Source: Nocardia thailandica NBRC 100428 (lineage in GTDB: Bacteria; Actinomycetota; Actinomycetes; Mycobacteriales; Mycobacteriaceae). Taken from it: a DNA stretch of 40,041 nucleotides. Location of the stretch: NCBI RefSeq assembly GCF_000308795.1, contig NZ_BAGK01000112.1:1-40041 (forward strand). Direction: 5' to 3'. A program made the position numbers and the translations under genes. The notes beneath the pieces are model-generated. The model was not told where the DNA came from. It was given only the letters and a program-made list of their open reading frames with translations, and did not search any database. Positions 26,312 through 34,756 of this stretch are shown here, in pieces; the first letter of the stretch is position 1; each line of letters opens with the position of its first letter.

Positions 26312-27301
26312 ATGGCCGACGGACCCAACGCGGTGGGGCGGTTCCTCAACGAGTCCATGCCGCCACTGCCCGGCACGATCGATACGTTCGACGACGCGGA
26401 GGCACCCGACAACGACCTGCTCTCCGACGGAACGAACTACCGCGACACCTACTACCAGGAGGGCAACCCGCTCCTGTCGAACGTGGGCCGGATGTCGACC
26501 GGGGACGACGGCTCCCTCGACTCCGGCATCCTGTCGGGCACCCTGTTCGGCGACACCGCCGAGGCGGGACACGGCCTGTACAAGGCGTTCTCGTCGGACA
26601 GCTCGATCATGGACAAGGTCGACGCGATCAAGAGCGCCGCGGGCGCCGCGGGCGACCTGAGTTCGGCCGCCTCCACCATCGGCAAGGCCATCAAGGGTAC
26701 GACCACCCTCGGCAAGTTCGATCCGTTCAACCTGCTCGGCGCCCAGCTGATGAGCTGGATGCTCGAGCACGTCGAGCCGATGCGCAAGGCGCTGGACTCC
26801 ATCACCGGCAACCCGGACATGGTCAAGGCGTACTCGACCTCCTGGGAGAAGATCGCCGAGCACCTCGAGAACACCGCCGCCGCCTGGGCGGCCGCGCTGG
26901 ACACCGGCATGGGCGAATGGACTGGGGCCGCCGCCGACGCCTACAAGGCGAAGGCCACCGAACTCACCGGCAAGATCGCCGAGAAATCGGCTGTCGCGCA
27001 GGTGCTCTCGGAATGCAACGACGCGATGTCGGGCATCGTGGAGACCGTCCGCGACATCGTGGTCGAGATCCTGAGCAACCTGGCGGGGATGCTGGCGGAG
27101 ATGACCGCCCTCCTGATCGCCTCCGCGGGCACCGCGACACCGGCACTGATCGCGCGGGCGCTGGCCGACATCTCCGTCGCGACCATGACGGTCTCGCAGA
27201 TGCTCGTCAAACTGTCGAAGGCGTTGATCGACACCAAGACGCTCGCGCAGAGCGCGGTGAGCATCATCCGCGGCGTCACCGAGGTCGAGACGGCGAAATG
27301 A
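26312..27301 (+). CDS. WXG-containing type VII secretion-associated protein
   Basis: A 329-aa protein. Residues about 1-75 are acidic and Gly/Ser/Asp-rich. Residues about 170-245 form a WXG100-like helical hairpin with W203-T-G205 at the turn (MGEWTGAAADAYKAKATEL). Residues about 246-300 are hydrophobic (VEILSNLAGMLAEMTALLIA and on), possibly membrane-inserting. I see no recognised toxin domain after the hairpin. It is translated directly after the EspC-like gene (2-base gap) and is probably its secretion partner, comparable in role to EspA or EspE. No ESX core gene is present, so it must use machinery encoded elsewhere. Confidence 0.72.
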   Translation: MADGPNAVGRFLNESMPPLPGTIDTFDDAEAPDNDLLSDGTNYRDTYYQEGNPLLSNVGRMSTGDDGSLDSGILSGTLFGDTAEAGHGLYKAFSSDSSIMDKVDAIKSAAGAAGDLSSAASTIGKAIKGTTTLGKFDPFNLLGAQLMSWMLEHVEPMRKALDSITGNPDMVKAYSTSWEKIAEHLENTAAAWAAALDTGMGEWTGAAADAYKAKATELTGKIAEKSAVAQVLSECNDAMSGIVETVRDIVVEILSNLAGMLAEMTALLIASAGTATPALIARALADISVATMTVSQMLVKLSKALIDTKTLAQSAVSIIRGVTEVETAK

Positions 27302-27323
27302 ACATTGTGATCACCCTGCGCGC

Positions 27324-27345
27324 GATCCGGTGAAACGACCGGATC
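27324..27345 (+). terminator. Hairpin after the T7SS cassette
   Basis: GATCCGGT (27324-27331) and ACCGGATC (27338-27345) form an 8-bp stem with a 6-base loop, 22 bases after the stop of the WXG gene and before the methyltransferase start at 27365. Confidence 0.5.
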
Positions 27346-27364
27346 CGGTGGCACACTGGCGCCC

Positions 27365-28036
27365 ATGACCGATACGGACTGGGCAGGCGTCGACCGCTAC
27401 ATCGTGGACACCCTCATCGGTGGGGACGGCGCGCCGGCGCTGGCCGCCAACGCCGAGGCGGGGCTGCCTGCCATCGATGTGTCCCCGCCGCAGGGCAAGC
27501 TGCTGCACCTGCTGGCGCGGTCGGCCGGTGCGCGCCGGGTGCTCGAGATCGGCACGCTCGGCGGGTACAGCACGGAGTGGCTGGCCAGGGCGGTCGGCGA
27601 GGACGGCCGCGTGGTCACGCTGGAGTTCGAGCCGCGCCACGCGAAGGTGGCCAGGGAGAACCTGGACCGGGCCGGGGTCGGCGAGCGGGTCGACATCCGC
27701 GTCGGCGCGGCCCTGGACACCCTGCCGGAGGTCGCCGAGGATTCGGCCGAGCCGTTCGATCTGGTGTTCATCGATGCCGACAAGGTCAACAACGCGAACT
27801 ACGTCCAGTGGGCGTTGCGGCTGACGCGGCCGGGGTCGGTGATCATCGTGGACAACGTGGTGCGCGGCGGCGCGCTGGCCGACGAGCGGTCCGAGGATCC
27901 GAACGTGCGCGCGAGCCGGGAGCTGGTCGAGTTGCTGGCCGCCGAGCCGGGGCTGGACGCCACGGTCGTGCAGACCGTGGGGTCCAAGGGCTGGGACGGC
28001 TTCGCCTACGCGGTGGTCAACGGCCCGGCGCGCTGA
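27365..28036 (+). CDS. Class I SAM-dependent O-methyltransferase
   Basis: A 223-aa protein of the catechol/caffeoyl-CoA O-methyltransferase type (Methyltransf_3). Motif I is VLEIGTLGGYSTEWLARAV, acidic motif II VVTLEFEPRHAKVA, and the metal-binding and catalytic segment FDLVFIDADKVNNANYVQWAL is followed by IIVDNVVRGG. The metal-ligand Asp and Asn residues are present, so a divalent-cation-dependent enzyme is expected. The acceptor is unknown. The start is ATG 27365; no Shine-Dalgarno sequence is seen and CACACT lies 7 bases upstream, suggesting a leaderless mRNA. Confidence 0.9.
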   Translation: MTDTDWAGVDRYIVDTLIGGDGAPALAANAEAGLPAIDVSPPQGKLLHLLARSAGARRVLEIGTLGGYSTEWLARAVGEDGRVVTLEFEPRHAKVARENLDRAGVGERVDIRVGAALDTLPEVAEDSAEPFDLVFIDADKVNNANYVQWALRLTRPGSVIIVDNVVRGGALADERSEDPNVRASRELVELLAAEPGLDATVVQTVGSKGWDGFAYAVVNGPAR

Positions 28037-28123
28037 CCGGGTGGCTCGGGCGCGGCCGACGCGCCGGGCGCCGCGCGCGGCGAGGTCGAGGACGCGGGCC
28101 GTGATGTGCGGCGCCGGCCGATT

Positions 28124-29110
28124 TCAGCGGGCGCCCGCGTGCAGCAGCACCTTGCCGTTGCGGCCGGGCCGCTCGGTGGCCGCCGCGGCCTCTGCCGCCT
28201 CGTCGAGGGGGTACTCGGCGGCCACGGCCATGCGCAGGGTGCCGGTCGCGGCGAGCCCGAGCAGTTCGGTGACCAGCCGGACACGGGTGCCCGCGTCGAT
28301 CTCCGCGCCCCGCTGCTGGCCCCAGAAGCCCTTCACCACGGCCTGTTTGAAGATCAGCGCGCCGGTGTCGAGTTCCAGGGGACGGCCCGAGAGGGCGCCG
28401 AAGGAGATCAGTTCGCCCTTGGGCGCCAGCAGCGCCAGCAGGTCCGCGCCCGCCGTCCCGCTCACCTGGTCGACGGCCCGCACGACGGGGGCCCCGCCGG
28501 TGATTCCGGCGGCCTCGTCGCGCCAGCCGGGCGCGGAGGTGTCGACGACCGACGGATGACCCAGCTCGGTGAGTGCCCGCGCCGCGGCCTCGTCGCGGAC
28601 CAGGCTCAGCACCCGCACGCCGCGCTGCCGGGCGAAGAGGTTGAGCAGCCGGCCGACGGCGCCGTTGGCGGCGTTCACGGCGATCCAGTCGCCCGCCGCG
28701 ACTCCGAGGTCGTCGAGCAGCAGCAGCGTGCTCAGCGGCATGGCCAGCAGCTGGCAGGCGGTCTCGTCGGGCACGGCGGGCGGCAGCGGCACCACCTGGT
28801 CGGCGCGGGCGAGGAAGAACTCGGCCCACGCTGCCCTGGCACCCGGCACCGCGACCCGCTGGCCCGCCGCGACCGTGTCGACGCCGGGGCCGACCGCTTC
28901 GACGACCCCGGCCGCCTCGGTGCCGGGGATCGCGGGCAGGGGTGGTCGATAGCCGTACACGCCGCGGACGATGGCCAGGTCGTGATTGTGGATCGGTGAC
29001 AGGGTCATCGCGACCCGCACCTCGCCCGGACCGGGCTCGGGGACCGGCCGCTGCGCGAGCCGCAGCACCTCGGCCGGCTCGCCGAACCGTTCGATGACAA
29101 CCGCCCGCAT
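28124..29110 (-). CDS. Zinc-independent alcohol dehydrogenase-like oxidoreductase (quinone oxidoreductase / enoyl reductase type)
   Basis: A 328-aa MDR-superfamily enzyme. The GroES-like N-terminal domain has LSPIHNHDLAIVRGVYGYRP and GTEAAGVVEAVGPGV. The NAD(P)-binding domain has VNAANGAVGRLLNLFA, close to the usual AAxxGVG motif. Structural and catalytic zinc Cys residues are lacking. The SPIHNHDL stretch is shared with MECR/Etr1-like enoyl reductases and quinone oxidoreductases, so the reaction is probably NADPH-dependent reduction of an activated double bond or a quinone. The start is ATG 29110 behind AGGAGG with a 4-base gap. It lies 93 bases downstream of tetR on the same strand. Confidence 0.88.
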   Translation of the reverse strand: MRAVVIERFGEPAEVLRLAQRPVPEPGPGEVRVAMTLSPIHNHDLAIVRGVYGYRPPLPAIPGTEAAGVVEAVGPGVDTVAAGQRVAVPGARAAWAEFFLARADQVVPLPPAVPDETACQLLAMPLSTLLLLDDLGVAAGDWIAVNAANGAVGRLLNLFARQRGVRVLSLVRDEAAARALTELGHPSVVDTSAPGWRDEAAGITGGAPVVRAVDQVSGTAGADLLALLAPKGELISFGALSGRPLELDTGALIFKQAVVKGFWGQQRGAEIDAGTRVRLVTELLGLAATGTLRMAVAAEYPLDEAAEAAAATERPGRNGKVLLHAGAR

Positions 29111-29203
29111 GACGCCTCCTGCTCCGGGGTTTCGGTAAGAAAACGCACGAGCTGTGACCGCGTCACCATTCTGGCACCGGCGGCGGGCGGGATCCGCGCG
29201 GGG

Positions 29204-29872
29204 TCAGTCGCGCGCCGCCCGCGCCGCGAAGCCGTCGCACAGTGCCTCCAGGCCGAGGAACAGCAGTTCCTCGGAGGTGAGCTCGCTCACCCCGGCGCCG
29301 AGCAGGTCGGCCAGCGGCGCGGGGACCGGGAACTGCGGATCGCCCTCGAGGATGCTGCGCAACCCGTTGCCGTCTTCGATCGAGACGTCGTTGCCCGGCA
29401 GCAGGGTGCCCGACACGTGCGGCAGCGTCGCGCCGGAGATGTAGTTCCAGACCGAGAAGGCCATGGTGGTCGCCTCGCGAGCGGTGACGTCGAGTTCGCG
29501 CAGCCCCTCGACGAGCCAGGCCAGCGAGGCCAGGCTCTGCGGGCCGAAGCTGTAGCGGGGGATGGCGAAGGTCAGCAGGACCCAGGGGTGCTGCTGGTAG
29601 AGCTGCCAGTCGACCTCGGCGGCGATGCGTACCCGGTCCCGCCAGGTCCAGCCGCGGCCCTCGGCCGGGGGGTAGGGGTGCCTGCCCGCGATCTCGTCGG
29701 TCATGGCCGCGATCAGTTCGTCCTTGTTCGCGATGTGCCGGTACAGCGACATGGTGCCGACGCCGAGCCGTTCGGCCAGCCTGCGCATGGACAGCGCCGC
29801 CAGCCCGTCGGCGTCGGCCAGTGCGACGGCCGCGTCGACGATGGCGGCGCGGGTGAGTCGGTGCTCGCTCAT
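29204..29872 (-). CDS. TetR-family repressor of the adjacent MFS pump
   Basis: A 222-aa TetR-family regulator. The DNA-binding domain (residues about 5-55) has LTRAAIVDAAVALADADGLA and MRRLAERLGVGTMSLYRHIANKDEL, and the C-terminal ligand domain resembles the TetR_C class. The start is ATG 29872 with GAGGAA about 9 bases upstream. It is divergent from the MFS gene, with two operator-like palindromes in the 96-base gap. By family knowledge it would repress itself and the pump until a pump substrate binds. The downstream oxidoreductase may be co-transcribed. Confidence 0.92.
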   Translation of the reverse strand: MSEHRLTRAAIVDAAVALADADGLAALSMRRLAERLGVGTMSLYRHIANKDELIAAMTDEIAGRHPYPPAEGRGWTWRDRVRIAAEVDWQLYQQHPWVLLTFAIPRYSFGPQSLASLAWLVEGLRELDVTAREATTMAFSVWNYISGATLPHVSGTLLPGNDVSIEDGNGLRSILEGDPQFPVPAPLADLLGAGVSELTSEELLFLGLEALCDGFAARAARD

Positions 29873-29901
29873 GGAACTCGTTTCCTCTTTCGCCGATCGA
29901 T

Positions 29902-29938
29902 GCGTACACTGTACCCGAATCATGCGTACGGTGTACGC
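29902..29938. promoter_or_regulatory. Two tandem TetR operators between tetR and the MFS gene
   Basis: Operator 1 is GCGTACACTGTACCC (29902-29916, last arm imperfect). Operator 2 is GCGTACGGTGTACGC (29924-29938), two perfect 6-base arms around 3 bases. They are 22 bases apart, about two helical turns. Promoter elements overlap them: TACACT on the plus strand and TACAGT on the minus strand are -10 candidates, so bound repressor would block both directions. Confidence 0.78.
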
Positions 29939-29968
29939 GAATGCGGAAGACGGAAGGCAGCAGCGACG

Positions 29969-31435
29969 ATGACGAAGCTCGACACGGCGCCGGTCGTACA
30001 CACCGGCGGCAGGCGCGCCTGGCTGGGACTCGGCGTGCTGCTGCTGCCGGTCCTGCTGGTGTCGATGGACATCTCGGTGCTGTTCCTCGCCATGCCCACC
30101 CTCACCACCGACCTGGACCCGACCGCCTCCCAGCAGCTGTGGATCCTCGACATCTACGGGTTCCTGCTCGCCGGACTGCTCATCACCATGGGCAACATCG
30201 GCGACCGGGTCGGCAGGCGCAACATCCTGCTGGCCGGCGCCGCGGTGTTCGGCCTCGCCTCGGTGCTCGCGGCGTTCGCGCCCACGGCCGGGGTGCTCGT
30301 CGCCGCCCGAGCCCTGATGGGCATCGGCGGCGCGACCCTGCTGCCGTCCAGCCTCGCCCTGATCTCGAGCCTGTTCCCCGACCCGCGCGAACGCGGCACC
30401 GCGATCGGCGTCTGGACCGCGTTCTTCGCCGGCGGTTCGGCGGTCGGGCCGGTCATCGGCGGCTTGCTGCTGCACCACTTCTGGTGGGGGTCGGTGTTCC
30501 TGATCAACATCCCCGTGCTGGCCGTGCTGCTGCTCTTCGGCCCGATGCTGCTGCCCGAGCACCGCTCGAGCGCGCTCGGCCCGATCGACCTGCCCAGCGT
30601 GGCGCTGTCCATCGGCGGCATCCTGCCGGTGGTCTACGGCATCAAGCACATCGCGGCCGAAGGGTTCGACTGGCTCTCGCTGCTCGTCGCCGTCGCGGGC
30701 GCGATCGTCCTCGTGCTGTTCGTGCGCAGGCAGCGGCAGCTGAGCGAACCGCTGCTCGACCTGACACTGTTCGCCCGGCCGCTGTTCCGGGTGGCCATCG
30801 GCGCGAGCACCGTCGGCATGATGTCGCTGGCGGCGATGAGCTACCTCACCAGCATCTACCTGCAGTCGGTCACCGGCCGTGACCCGTTGCAGGCGGCCCT
30901 GTTCGGCATCCCCATGGCCATCGCGGTGTTCGTGTTCTCCATGGGCGGCGCCCGGGTGGGCAGGCGCCTCGGCGTGCGCGCCACCTTCGTGCTGGCGCTC
31001 ACGCTGTCCGCGGTGGGCAACCTGATGCTGCTCGGCGTCGGTGTCGACGGGGGAGTGGGCTGGTACCTCGCCGGGTCGGCGGTGGCGGGTGTCGGCTACG
31101 GCCTGTCGTTCACCCTGGTCTCCGACGTCGCGGTGTCGGCGGTCCCGCCCGAACGCGCCGGGTCGGCGGTCGGCATCTCCGAGACCAGCTTCGAACTCGG
31201 CAACGCCCTCGGCCTCGCCCTGCTCGGTTCCCTCGCGGCGCTGATCTTCCGCTCCGGCGGCGACTTCGGCGACACGCTCGGCGAGACCCTCGCCCACACC
31301 GACGATCCGGCGCTGGCCCACGCCGCCGACGAGTCCTTCGTCACCGGGATGCACTGGGCGACCACCACCGGCGCCGTCCTGCTGCTGGCCATGGCCGCCG
31401 TCGCCTGGGTCAGCGCCCGCGCGCGCCGCGACTGA
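29969..31435 (+). CDS. MFS multidrug efflux transporter (DHA2 / QacA type, 14 helices)
   Basis: A 488-aa drug:H+ antiporter. Its length and hydrophobic pattern fit 14 membrane helices. Motif D1-like LLVSMDISVLFLAMP lies in helix 1, motif A GNIGDRVGRRNILL between helices 2 and 3, motif B-like ARALMGIGGATLLPSSLALI in helix 4, and antiporter motif C-like GGSAVGPVIGGLLLHHFWW in helix 5. It would export cationic or lipophilic drugs. The start is ATG 29969 with GGAAGG about 9 bases upstream. It is divergent from tetR and controlled by the two operators. It ends 59 bases before ureF. Confidence 0.93.
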   Translation: MTKLDTAPVVHTGGRRAWLGLGVLLLPVLLVSMDISVLFLAMPTLTTDLDPTASQQLWILDIYGFLLAGLLITMGNIGDRVGRRNILLAGAAVFGLASVLAAFAPTAGVLVAARALMGIGGATLLPSSLALISSLFPDPRERGTAIGVWTAFFAGGSAVGPVIGGLLLHHFWWGSVFLINIPVLAVLLLFGPMLLPEHRSSALGPIDLPSVALSIGGILPVVYGIKHIAAEGFDWLSLLVAVAGAIVLVLFVRRQRQLSEPLLDLTLFARPLFRVAIGASTVGMMSLAAMSYLTSIYLQSVTGRDPLQAALFGIPMAIAVFVFSMGGARVGRRLGVRATFVLALTLSAVGNLMLLGVGVDGGVGWYLAGSAVAGVGYGLSFTLVSDVAVSAVPPERAGSAVGISETSFELGNALGLALLGSLAALIFRSGGDFGDTLGETLAHTDDPALAHAADESFVTGMHWATTTGAVLLLAMAAVAWVSARARRD

Positions 31436-31482
31436 CGGGGCGATGGTCCGCCACGCGGACGGCGTCGCGCGGGCCGAGCGCA

Positions 31483-31488
31483 TAGGAT
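31483..31488 (+). promoter_or_regulatory. -10 element TAGGAT of a leaderless ureF promoter
   Basis: TAGGAT ends 6 bases before ATG 31495, and there is no ribosome-binding site between. It indicates that ureFGD has its own promoter independent of ureABC. Confidence 0.5.
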
Positions 31489-31494
31489 CGTCGG

Positions 31495-32145
31495 ATGCGT
31501 GGAGACGGGTCAGGAGGGTTGGCGGTGCTGCTGGCGCTGGCCGACTCGCGATTGCCGATCGGCGGCCACGTCCACTCCGGGGGTGTCGAGGAGGCGGTGG
31601 TCTCCGGGCTCGTGCGGAACGCGGCCGGCGTGGAGGCGTACCTGGCACGGCGGGTACGGACCTCGGGGCTGGTCGCGGCGTCGCTGGCCGCCGCGGTCTG
31701 TGACGGCGCCCTGAGCGCGGAGCGCGCCGACCTCGAGGCCGACGCGCGCACGCCGTCGCCCGCCGCGCGGGCCGCGTCCCGGGCACAGGGGCGCGGGCTG
31801 CTGCGGCTCGGCAGGCAGCTCTGGCCGCACGCGGACTGGCCGGAGCACGGTACCCGGCCCCATCTGTCGACGGTGTTCGGCGTGGCCGGGCGCGCGTGCG
31901 AGACGCGGGCGCGCGACCTCGCCGGCGTCGTCGTCTACACCACGCTCACCGGCGCCGCGACCGCCGCGCAACGCCTGCTCGCGCTGGATCCGGCGACCGT
32001 CGCCGCGGCCACCTTCCGGCTGGCGCCGCTGTGCGACGAGATCGCCGCCGACGCGGTCACCGGACTCGCCGCGCTGTCGGACCCGCTGCAGGACGTCCTC
32101 GCCGAACGGCACCTCGACCGCGACATGCCCCTGTTCGCCTCCTGA
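31495..32145 (+). CDS. ureF: Urease accessory protein UreF
   Basis: A 216-aa all-helical UreF. Conserved parts are LLALADSRLPIGGHVHSGGVEEAV near the N-terminus (in pieces LADSRLPIGGHVHSGG) and RDLAGVVVYTTLTGAATAAQ with RLLALDP later. UreF bridges UreG and UreD to the apo-urease and gates GTP hydrolysis during nickel delivery. The start is ATG 31495, leaderless by its -10 spacing. It follows an MFS gene and not ureC, which is unusual (see findings). Confidence 0.92.
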   Translation: MRGDGSGGLAVLLALADSRLPIGGHVHSGGVEEAVVSGLVRNAAGVEAYLARRVRTSGLVAASLAAAVCDGALSAERADLEADARTPSPAARAASRAQGRGLLRLGRQLWPHADWPEHGTRPHLSTVFGVAGRACETRARDLAGVVVYTTLTGAATAAQRLLALDPATVAAATFRLAPLCDEIAADAVTGLAALSDPLQDVLAERHLDRDMPLFAS

Positions 32146-32160
32146 TCCGAAAGGACCACC

Positions 32161-32868
32161 ATGCCACCGCATCTCCTCGACGGGCAGCCCCACGACCACG
32201 CCCACGACCGGCCCAAGCGGCAGCGCACCCCCGGCGAGGCGCTGCGCATCGGCATCGGCGGGCCGGTCGGCTCGGGCAAGACCGCGCTGGTCGCGGCCCT
32301 GTGCAGGCAGCTGCGCGACGAGCTGTCCCTCGCCGTGCTGACCAACGACATCTACACCACCGAGGACGCCGACTTCCTGCGCCGCCACGCGGTCCTGCCG
32401 GACGAGCGCATCACCGCCGTACAGACCGGCGGCTGCCCGCACACCGCCATCCGGGACGACATCACCGCCAATCTCGACGCCATCGACGACCTCGTCGAGG
32501 CCAACCCGCCGCTCGATCTCGTCCTCGTCGAGTCCGGCGGCGACAACCTCACCGCCACGTTCTCCTCCGGCCTGATCGACGTGCAGATCTTCGTCGTCGA
32601 CGTGGCGGGCGGGGACAAGGTGCCGCGCAAGGGCGGGCCGGGCGTGACCTTCTCGGATCTGCTCGTGGTCAACAAGACCGACCTCGCCCCGCTGGTCGGC
32701 GCCGACCTGGGGGTCATGGAACGCGACGCCGCCAAGGTGCGCGAGGGCCGCCCCACCGCGCTGATCTCGCTCACCGACGACCCCGCCGCCACGCCGGTGC
32801 TCGCCTGGGTCCGCGAGCAGCTGCGCCTGATCGCCGAGCAGGACGCGGCCGCCGGCGTTGCGCACTGA
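32161..32868 (+). CDS. ureG: Urease accessory GTPase UreG
   Basis: A 235-aa SIMIBI GTPase. It has P-loop GPVGSGKT (34-41), [13 protein letters not shown], the nickel-binding CPH (92-94), [12 protein letters not shown] (Walker B/switch II region) and the base-recognition NKTD. The N-terminal [13 protein letters not shown] is His-rich and could store or present nickel, partly making up for the absence of ureE in the window. The start is ATG 32161 behind GAAAGGACC, 15 bases after ureF. It overlaps ureD by 11 bases. Confidence 0.97.
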   Translation: MPPHLLDGQPHDHAHDRPKRQRTPGEALRIGIGGPVGSGKTALVAALCRQLRDELSLAVLTNDIYTTEDADFLRRHAVLPDERITAVQTGGCPHTAIRDDITANLDAIDDLVEANPPLDLVLVESGGDNLTATFSSGLIDVQIFVVDVAGGDKVPRKGGPGVTFSDLLVVNKTDLAPLVGADLGVMERDAAKVREGRPTALISLTDDPAATPVLAWVREQLRLIAEQDAAAGVAH

Positions 32869-33580
32869 GCTCCGCCTGGACGCCGCGCCCGGCAGGCTGA
32901 CCCGGATCGAGGCCGTCGGCGGCCTGGCCGCCCGGCACACCGGCCCCGAGACCGTCCATCTCATCGGCACGGCGGCCACGCCCCTGGGCGGCGACGAACT
33001 CGACATCACCGTCGTCGTCCGCCCGGGTGCCCGGCTGACGGTCCGCTCGGTCGCGGCGACACTGGCCCTGCCCGGCCGCCACGCGCTGTTGTCCACGGCC
33101 CGCTGGACCGTGGAGGTGGGCGAGAACGCGACGCTGGACTTCGATCCCGAACCCATCGTCGTCGCGGGCGGGGCCGCTCATCACGCCGTCACCGTCGTCC
33201 GGCTCGCCCCCGGCGCCACCCTGCGCCTGCGCGAACGCGTCCAGATCGGCCGCACCGGCGAGGACGAGGGCACCTGGCGCGGCGACCTCGTCGCCGACCT
33301 GGCCGATCTGCCCCTGCTGCGCCACCGCCTCGCCCTGGGCGCGCGGACCGCGACCGACGACACGCTGACCGCGCCCCGTGCCCTCGACAGCGAACTGCGC
33401 TACCCCGACGACCGCCCCGCCCGCACCGACGGCCTCGCCACCGCCCGCCTGCCCCTGGCGGCCGGCGGCTCCCTGACCACCACCCTCACCGCCCGCCTCG
33501 CGGCCGCGCCGAGCGGACCCGCGCTCTCCGCCGACGACGCGGCGGACCGTCCGCGCCTGTCCGCTCCCGCGTCCCGGTAG
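32858..33580 (+). CDS. ureD: Urease accessory protein UreD (UreH)
   Basis: A 240-aa UreD of the short actinobacterial type. It is a beta-helix-like protein: [74 protein letters not shown] and [17 protein letters not shown] are the family segments. It carries nickel from UreG/UreF to the urease active site. The start is probably TTG 32858 inside the ureG end (11-base overlap, same -1 arrangement seen in coupled pairs); no better ATG or GTG exists near it. The C-terminus is Ala/Ser-rich and variable. Confidence 0.9.
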   Translation: MRTELRLDAAPGRLTRIEAVGGLAARHTGPETVHLIGTAATPLGGDELDITVVVRPGARLTVRSVAATLALPGRHALLSTARWTVEVGENATLDFDPEPIVVAGGAAHHAVTVVRLAPGATLRLRERVQIGRTGEDEGTWRGDLVADLADLPLLRHRLALGARTATDDTLTAPRALDSELRYPDDRPARTDGLATARLPLAAGGSLTTTLTARLAAAPSGPALSADDAADRPRLSAPASR

Positions 33581-33764
33581 GCCCGGGCCGGTTCACCGCG
33601 GGCCCGCCCGTATCGCGGTGTCCCCGAGACCGGGCCGGGTCGGGCGGGCAACGCGCGTCGTCGGCCTGTCCCTCGCCGACGCCGTGCGCGAGCCGACCTC
33701 CGCGCCGCGCGGCACAGACTGAGGGCAGGGCTCGGATCGGGATCGGGCGGCGCCTGGACGGGAA

Positions 33765-33792
33765 GGGCCCGGCGGTGGTGACCGCCGGGCCC
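33765..33792. terminator. Bidirectional terminator between ureD and the convergent exported protein gene
   Basis: GGGCCCGGCGGT (33765-33776) and ACCGCCGGGCCC (33781-33792) form a perfect 12-bp stem with a 4-base loop. The rest of the 232-base gap 33581-33812 holds no gene that I can support. Confidence 0.75.
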
Positions 33793-33812
33793 CGAACCCT
33801 CACGTGACGTTG

Positions 33813-34595
33813 TCACACCGCGGCGGGAACCTCCGCGCGCGGCGGGGTGGCGAAACCGGCTGCCGCCCCGACCGCGGCACCGATCCCGGCGCCGACGATC
33901 GTCGCGGGTACCGAGACCGCCATGTAGCCGACCATGCCGCCCAGGATCGGGCCCGCGACCAGGCCGACGGGCAGCAGCGGGATCCCCGCGACCAGGCCCG
34001 CGACCGCGCCCATGGTGCTCGCGGCCATGGCCAGCGGGATCGCCACGGTGGACCCGACCGCGGCGCCGCGGGCGGCGCTGCCCAGGGTCTGCCCGGCGAT
34101 CAGGTCCGAACGGCTGCGCTCGAGCCCGACCGAGTCGAGGAAGGTGGCCAGGTTCGCCTCGGTGGTGGCCGCGGCGTCGTTGATCTGCACCGACGTGTCG
34201 TACGGGACGAAATCGGGCACCGCGATCTGCTGGTCGCCGAAGCGGAACTGGCCCGGCGGCGGCAGGATCGGCGGCACCGGCGCGGTGGCCGTCGGCGCGT
34301 GCAGCGGGCCGACCGGGGACAGGTAGTCGGTCTCCGGGCCGGAGCGCGACCACTGCAGGGAGCTGCGGGTGTTGGCCGGCATCGCCTGGCCCACATACGG
34401 TGTCGCGTTCGGCGCCACCGCGTCGAACTCCGGGCCCGCCGGCTGATCGGGCTGCGTGACCGCCGCCCGATCGGGGTCGGCGTTCGCGGTGCCCGTGCCG
34501 ATCAGCGCCAGGACCAGCGGCACGGCGCCCGCCGCGACCACGGAACCGACCTTCTGCCGTTGGAGATTCGGTGCTCTGTGCTTCCCCGTCGCCAT
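33813..34595 (-). CDS. Exported protein of unknown function with Gly/Ala-rich hydrophobic tail
   Basis: A 260-aa protein. A basic N-terminus and hydrophobic core end in TGTANADPD, a good signal-peptidase site near residue 40. A Pro-rich domain with few charged residues follows (about 41-150, including PPILPPPGQFRFGDQQIAVPDF). The last 95 residues are made of small hydrophobic residues with Gly repeats (GAVAGLVAGIPLLPVGLVAG, GAGIGAAVGAAAGFATPP), which may form a membrane hairpin. I recall such proteins as common, uncharacterised Nocardia envelope proteins. The start is ATG 34595 with AAAGGTGATC just upstream. Confidence 0.75.
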   Translation of the reverse strand: MATGKHRAPNLQRQKVGSVVAAGAVPLVLALIGTGTANADPDRAAVTQPDQPAGPEFDAVAPNATPYVGQAMPANTRSSLQWSRSGPETDYLSPVGPLHAPTATAPVPPILPPPGQFRFGDQQIAVPDFVPYDTSVQINDAAATTEANLATFLDSVGLERSRSDLIAGQTLGSAARGAAVGSTVAIPLAMAASTMGAVAGLVAGIPLLPVGLVAGPILGGMVGYMAVSVPATIVGAGIGAAVGAAAGFATPPRAEVPAAV

Positions 34596-34710
34596 AGATC
34601 ACCTTTCGTCCGGGGGTGGTCAGACATATGACGATCCACATTCGGACCTGCGGCGGCAACGGATGGGTGCGAACCGTGTCCACCTCGGATTTCGCGGTCC
34701 CGAAACGGCG

Positions 34711-34742
34711 AAGGCCGCCCGGCGCACGCGCCGGACGGCCTT
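34711..34742 (-). terminator. Hairpin terminator after ndh
   Basis: AAGGCCGCCCGGCGC (34711-34725) pairs with 34728-34742 over 15 positions with one mismatch; the innermost pairs would open to form a loop. It lies 15 bases beyond the ndh stop on the minus strand. Confidence 0.7.
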
Positions 34743-34756
34743 CGGGGAGAACGGGA

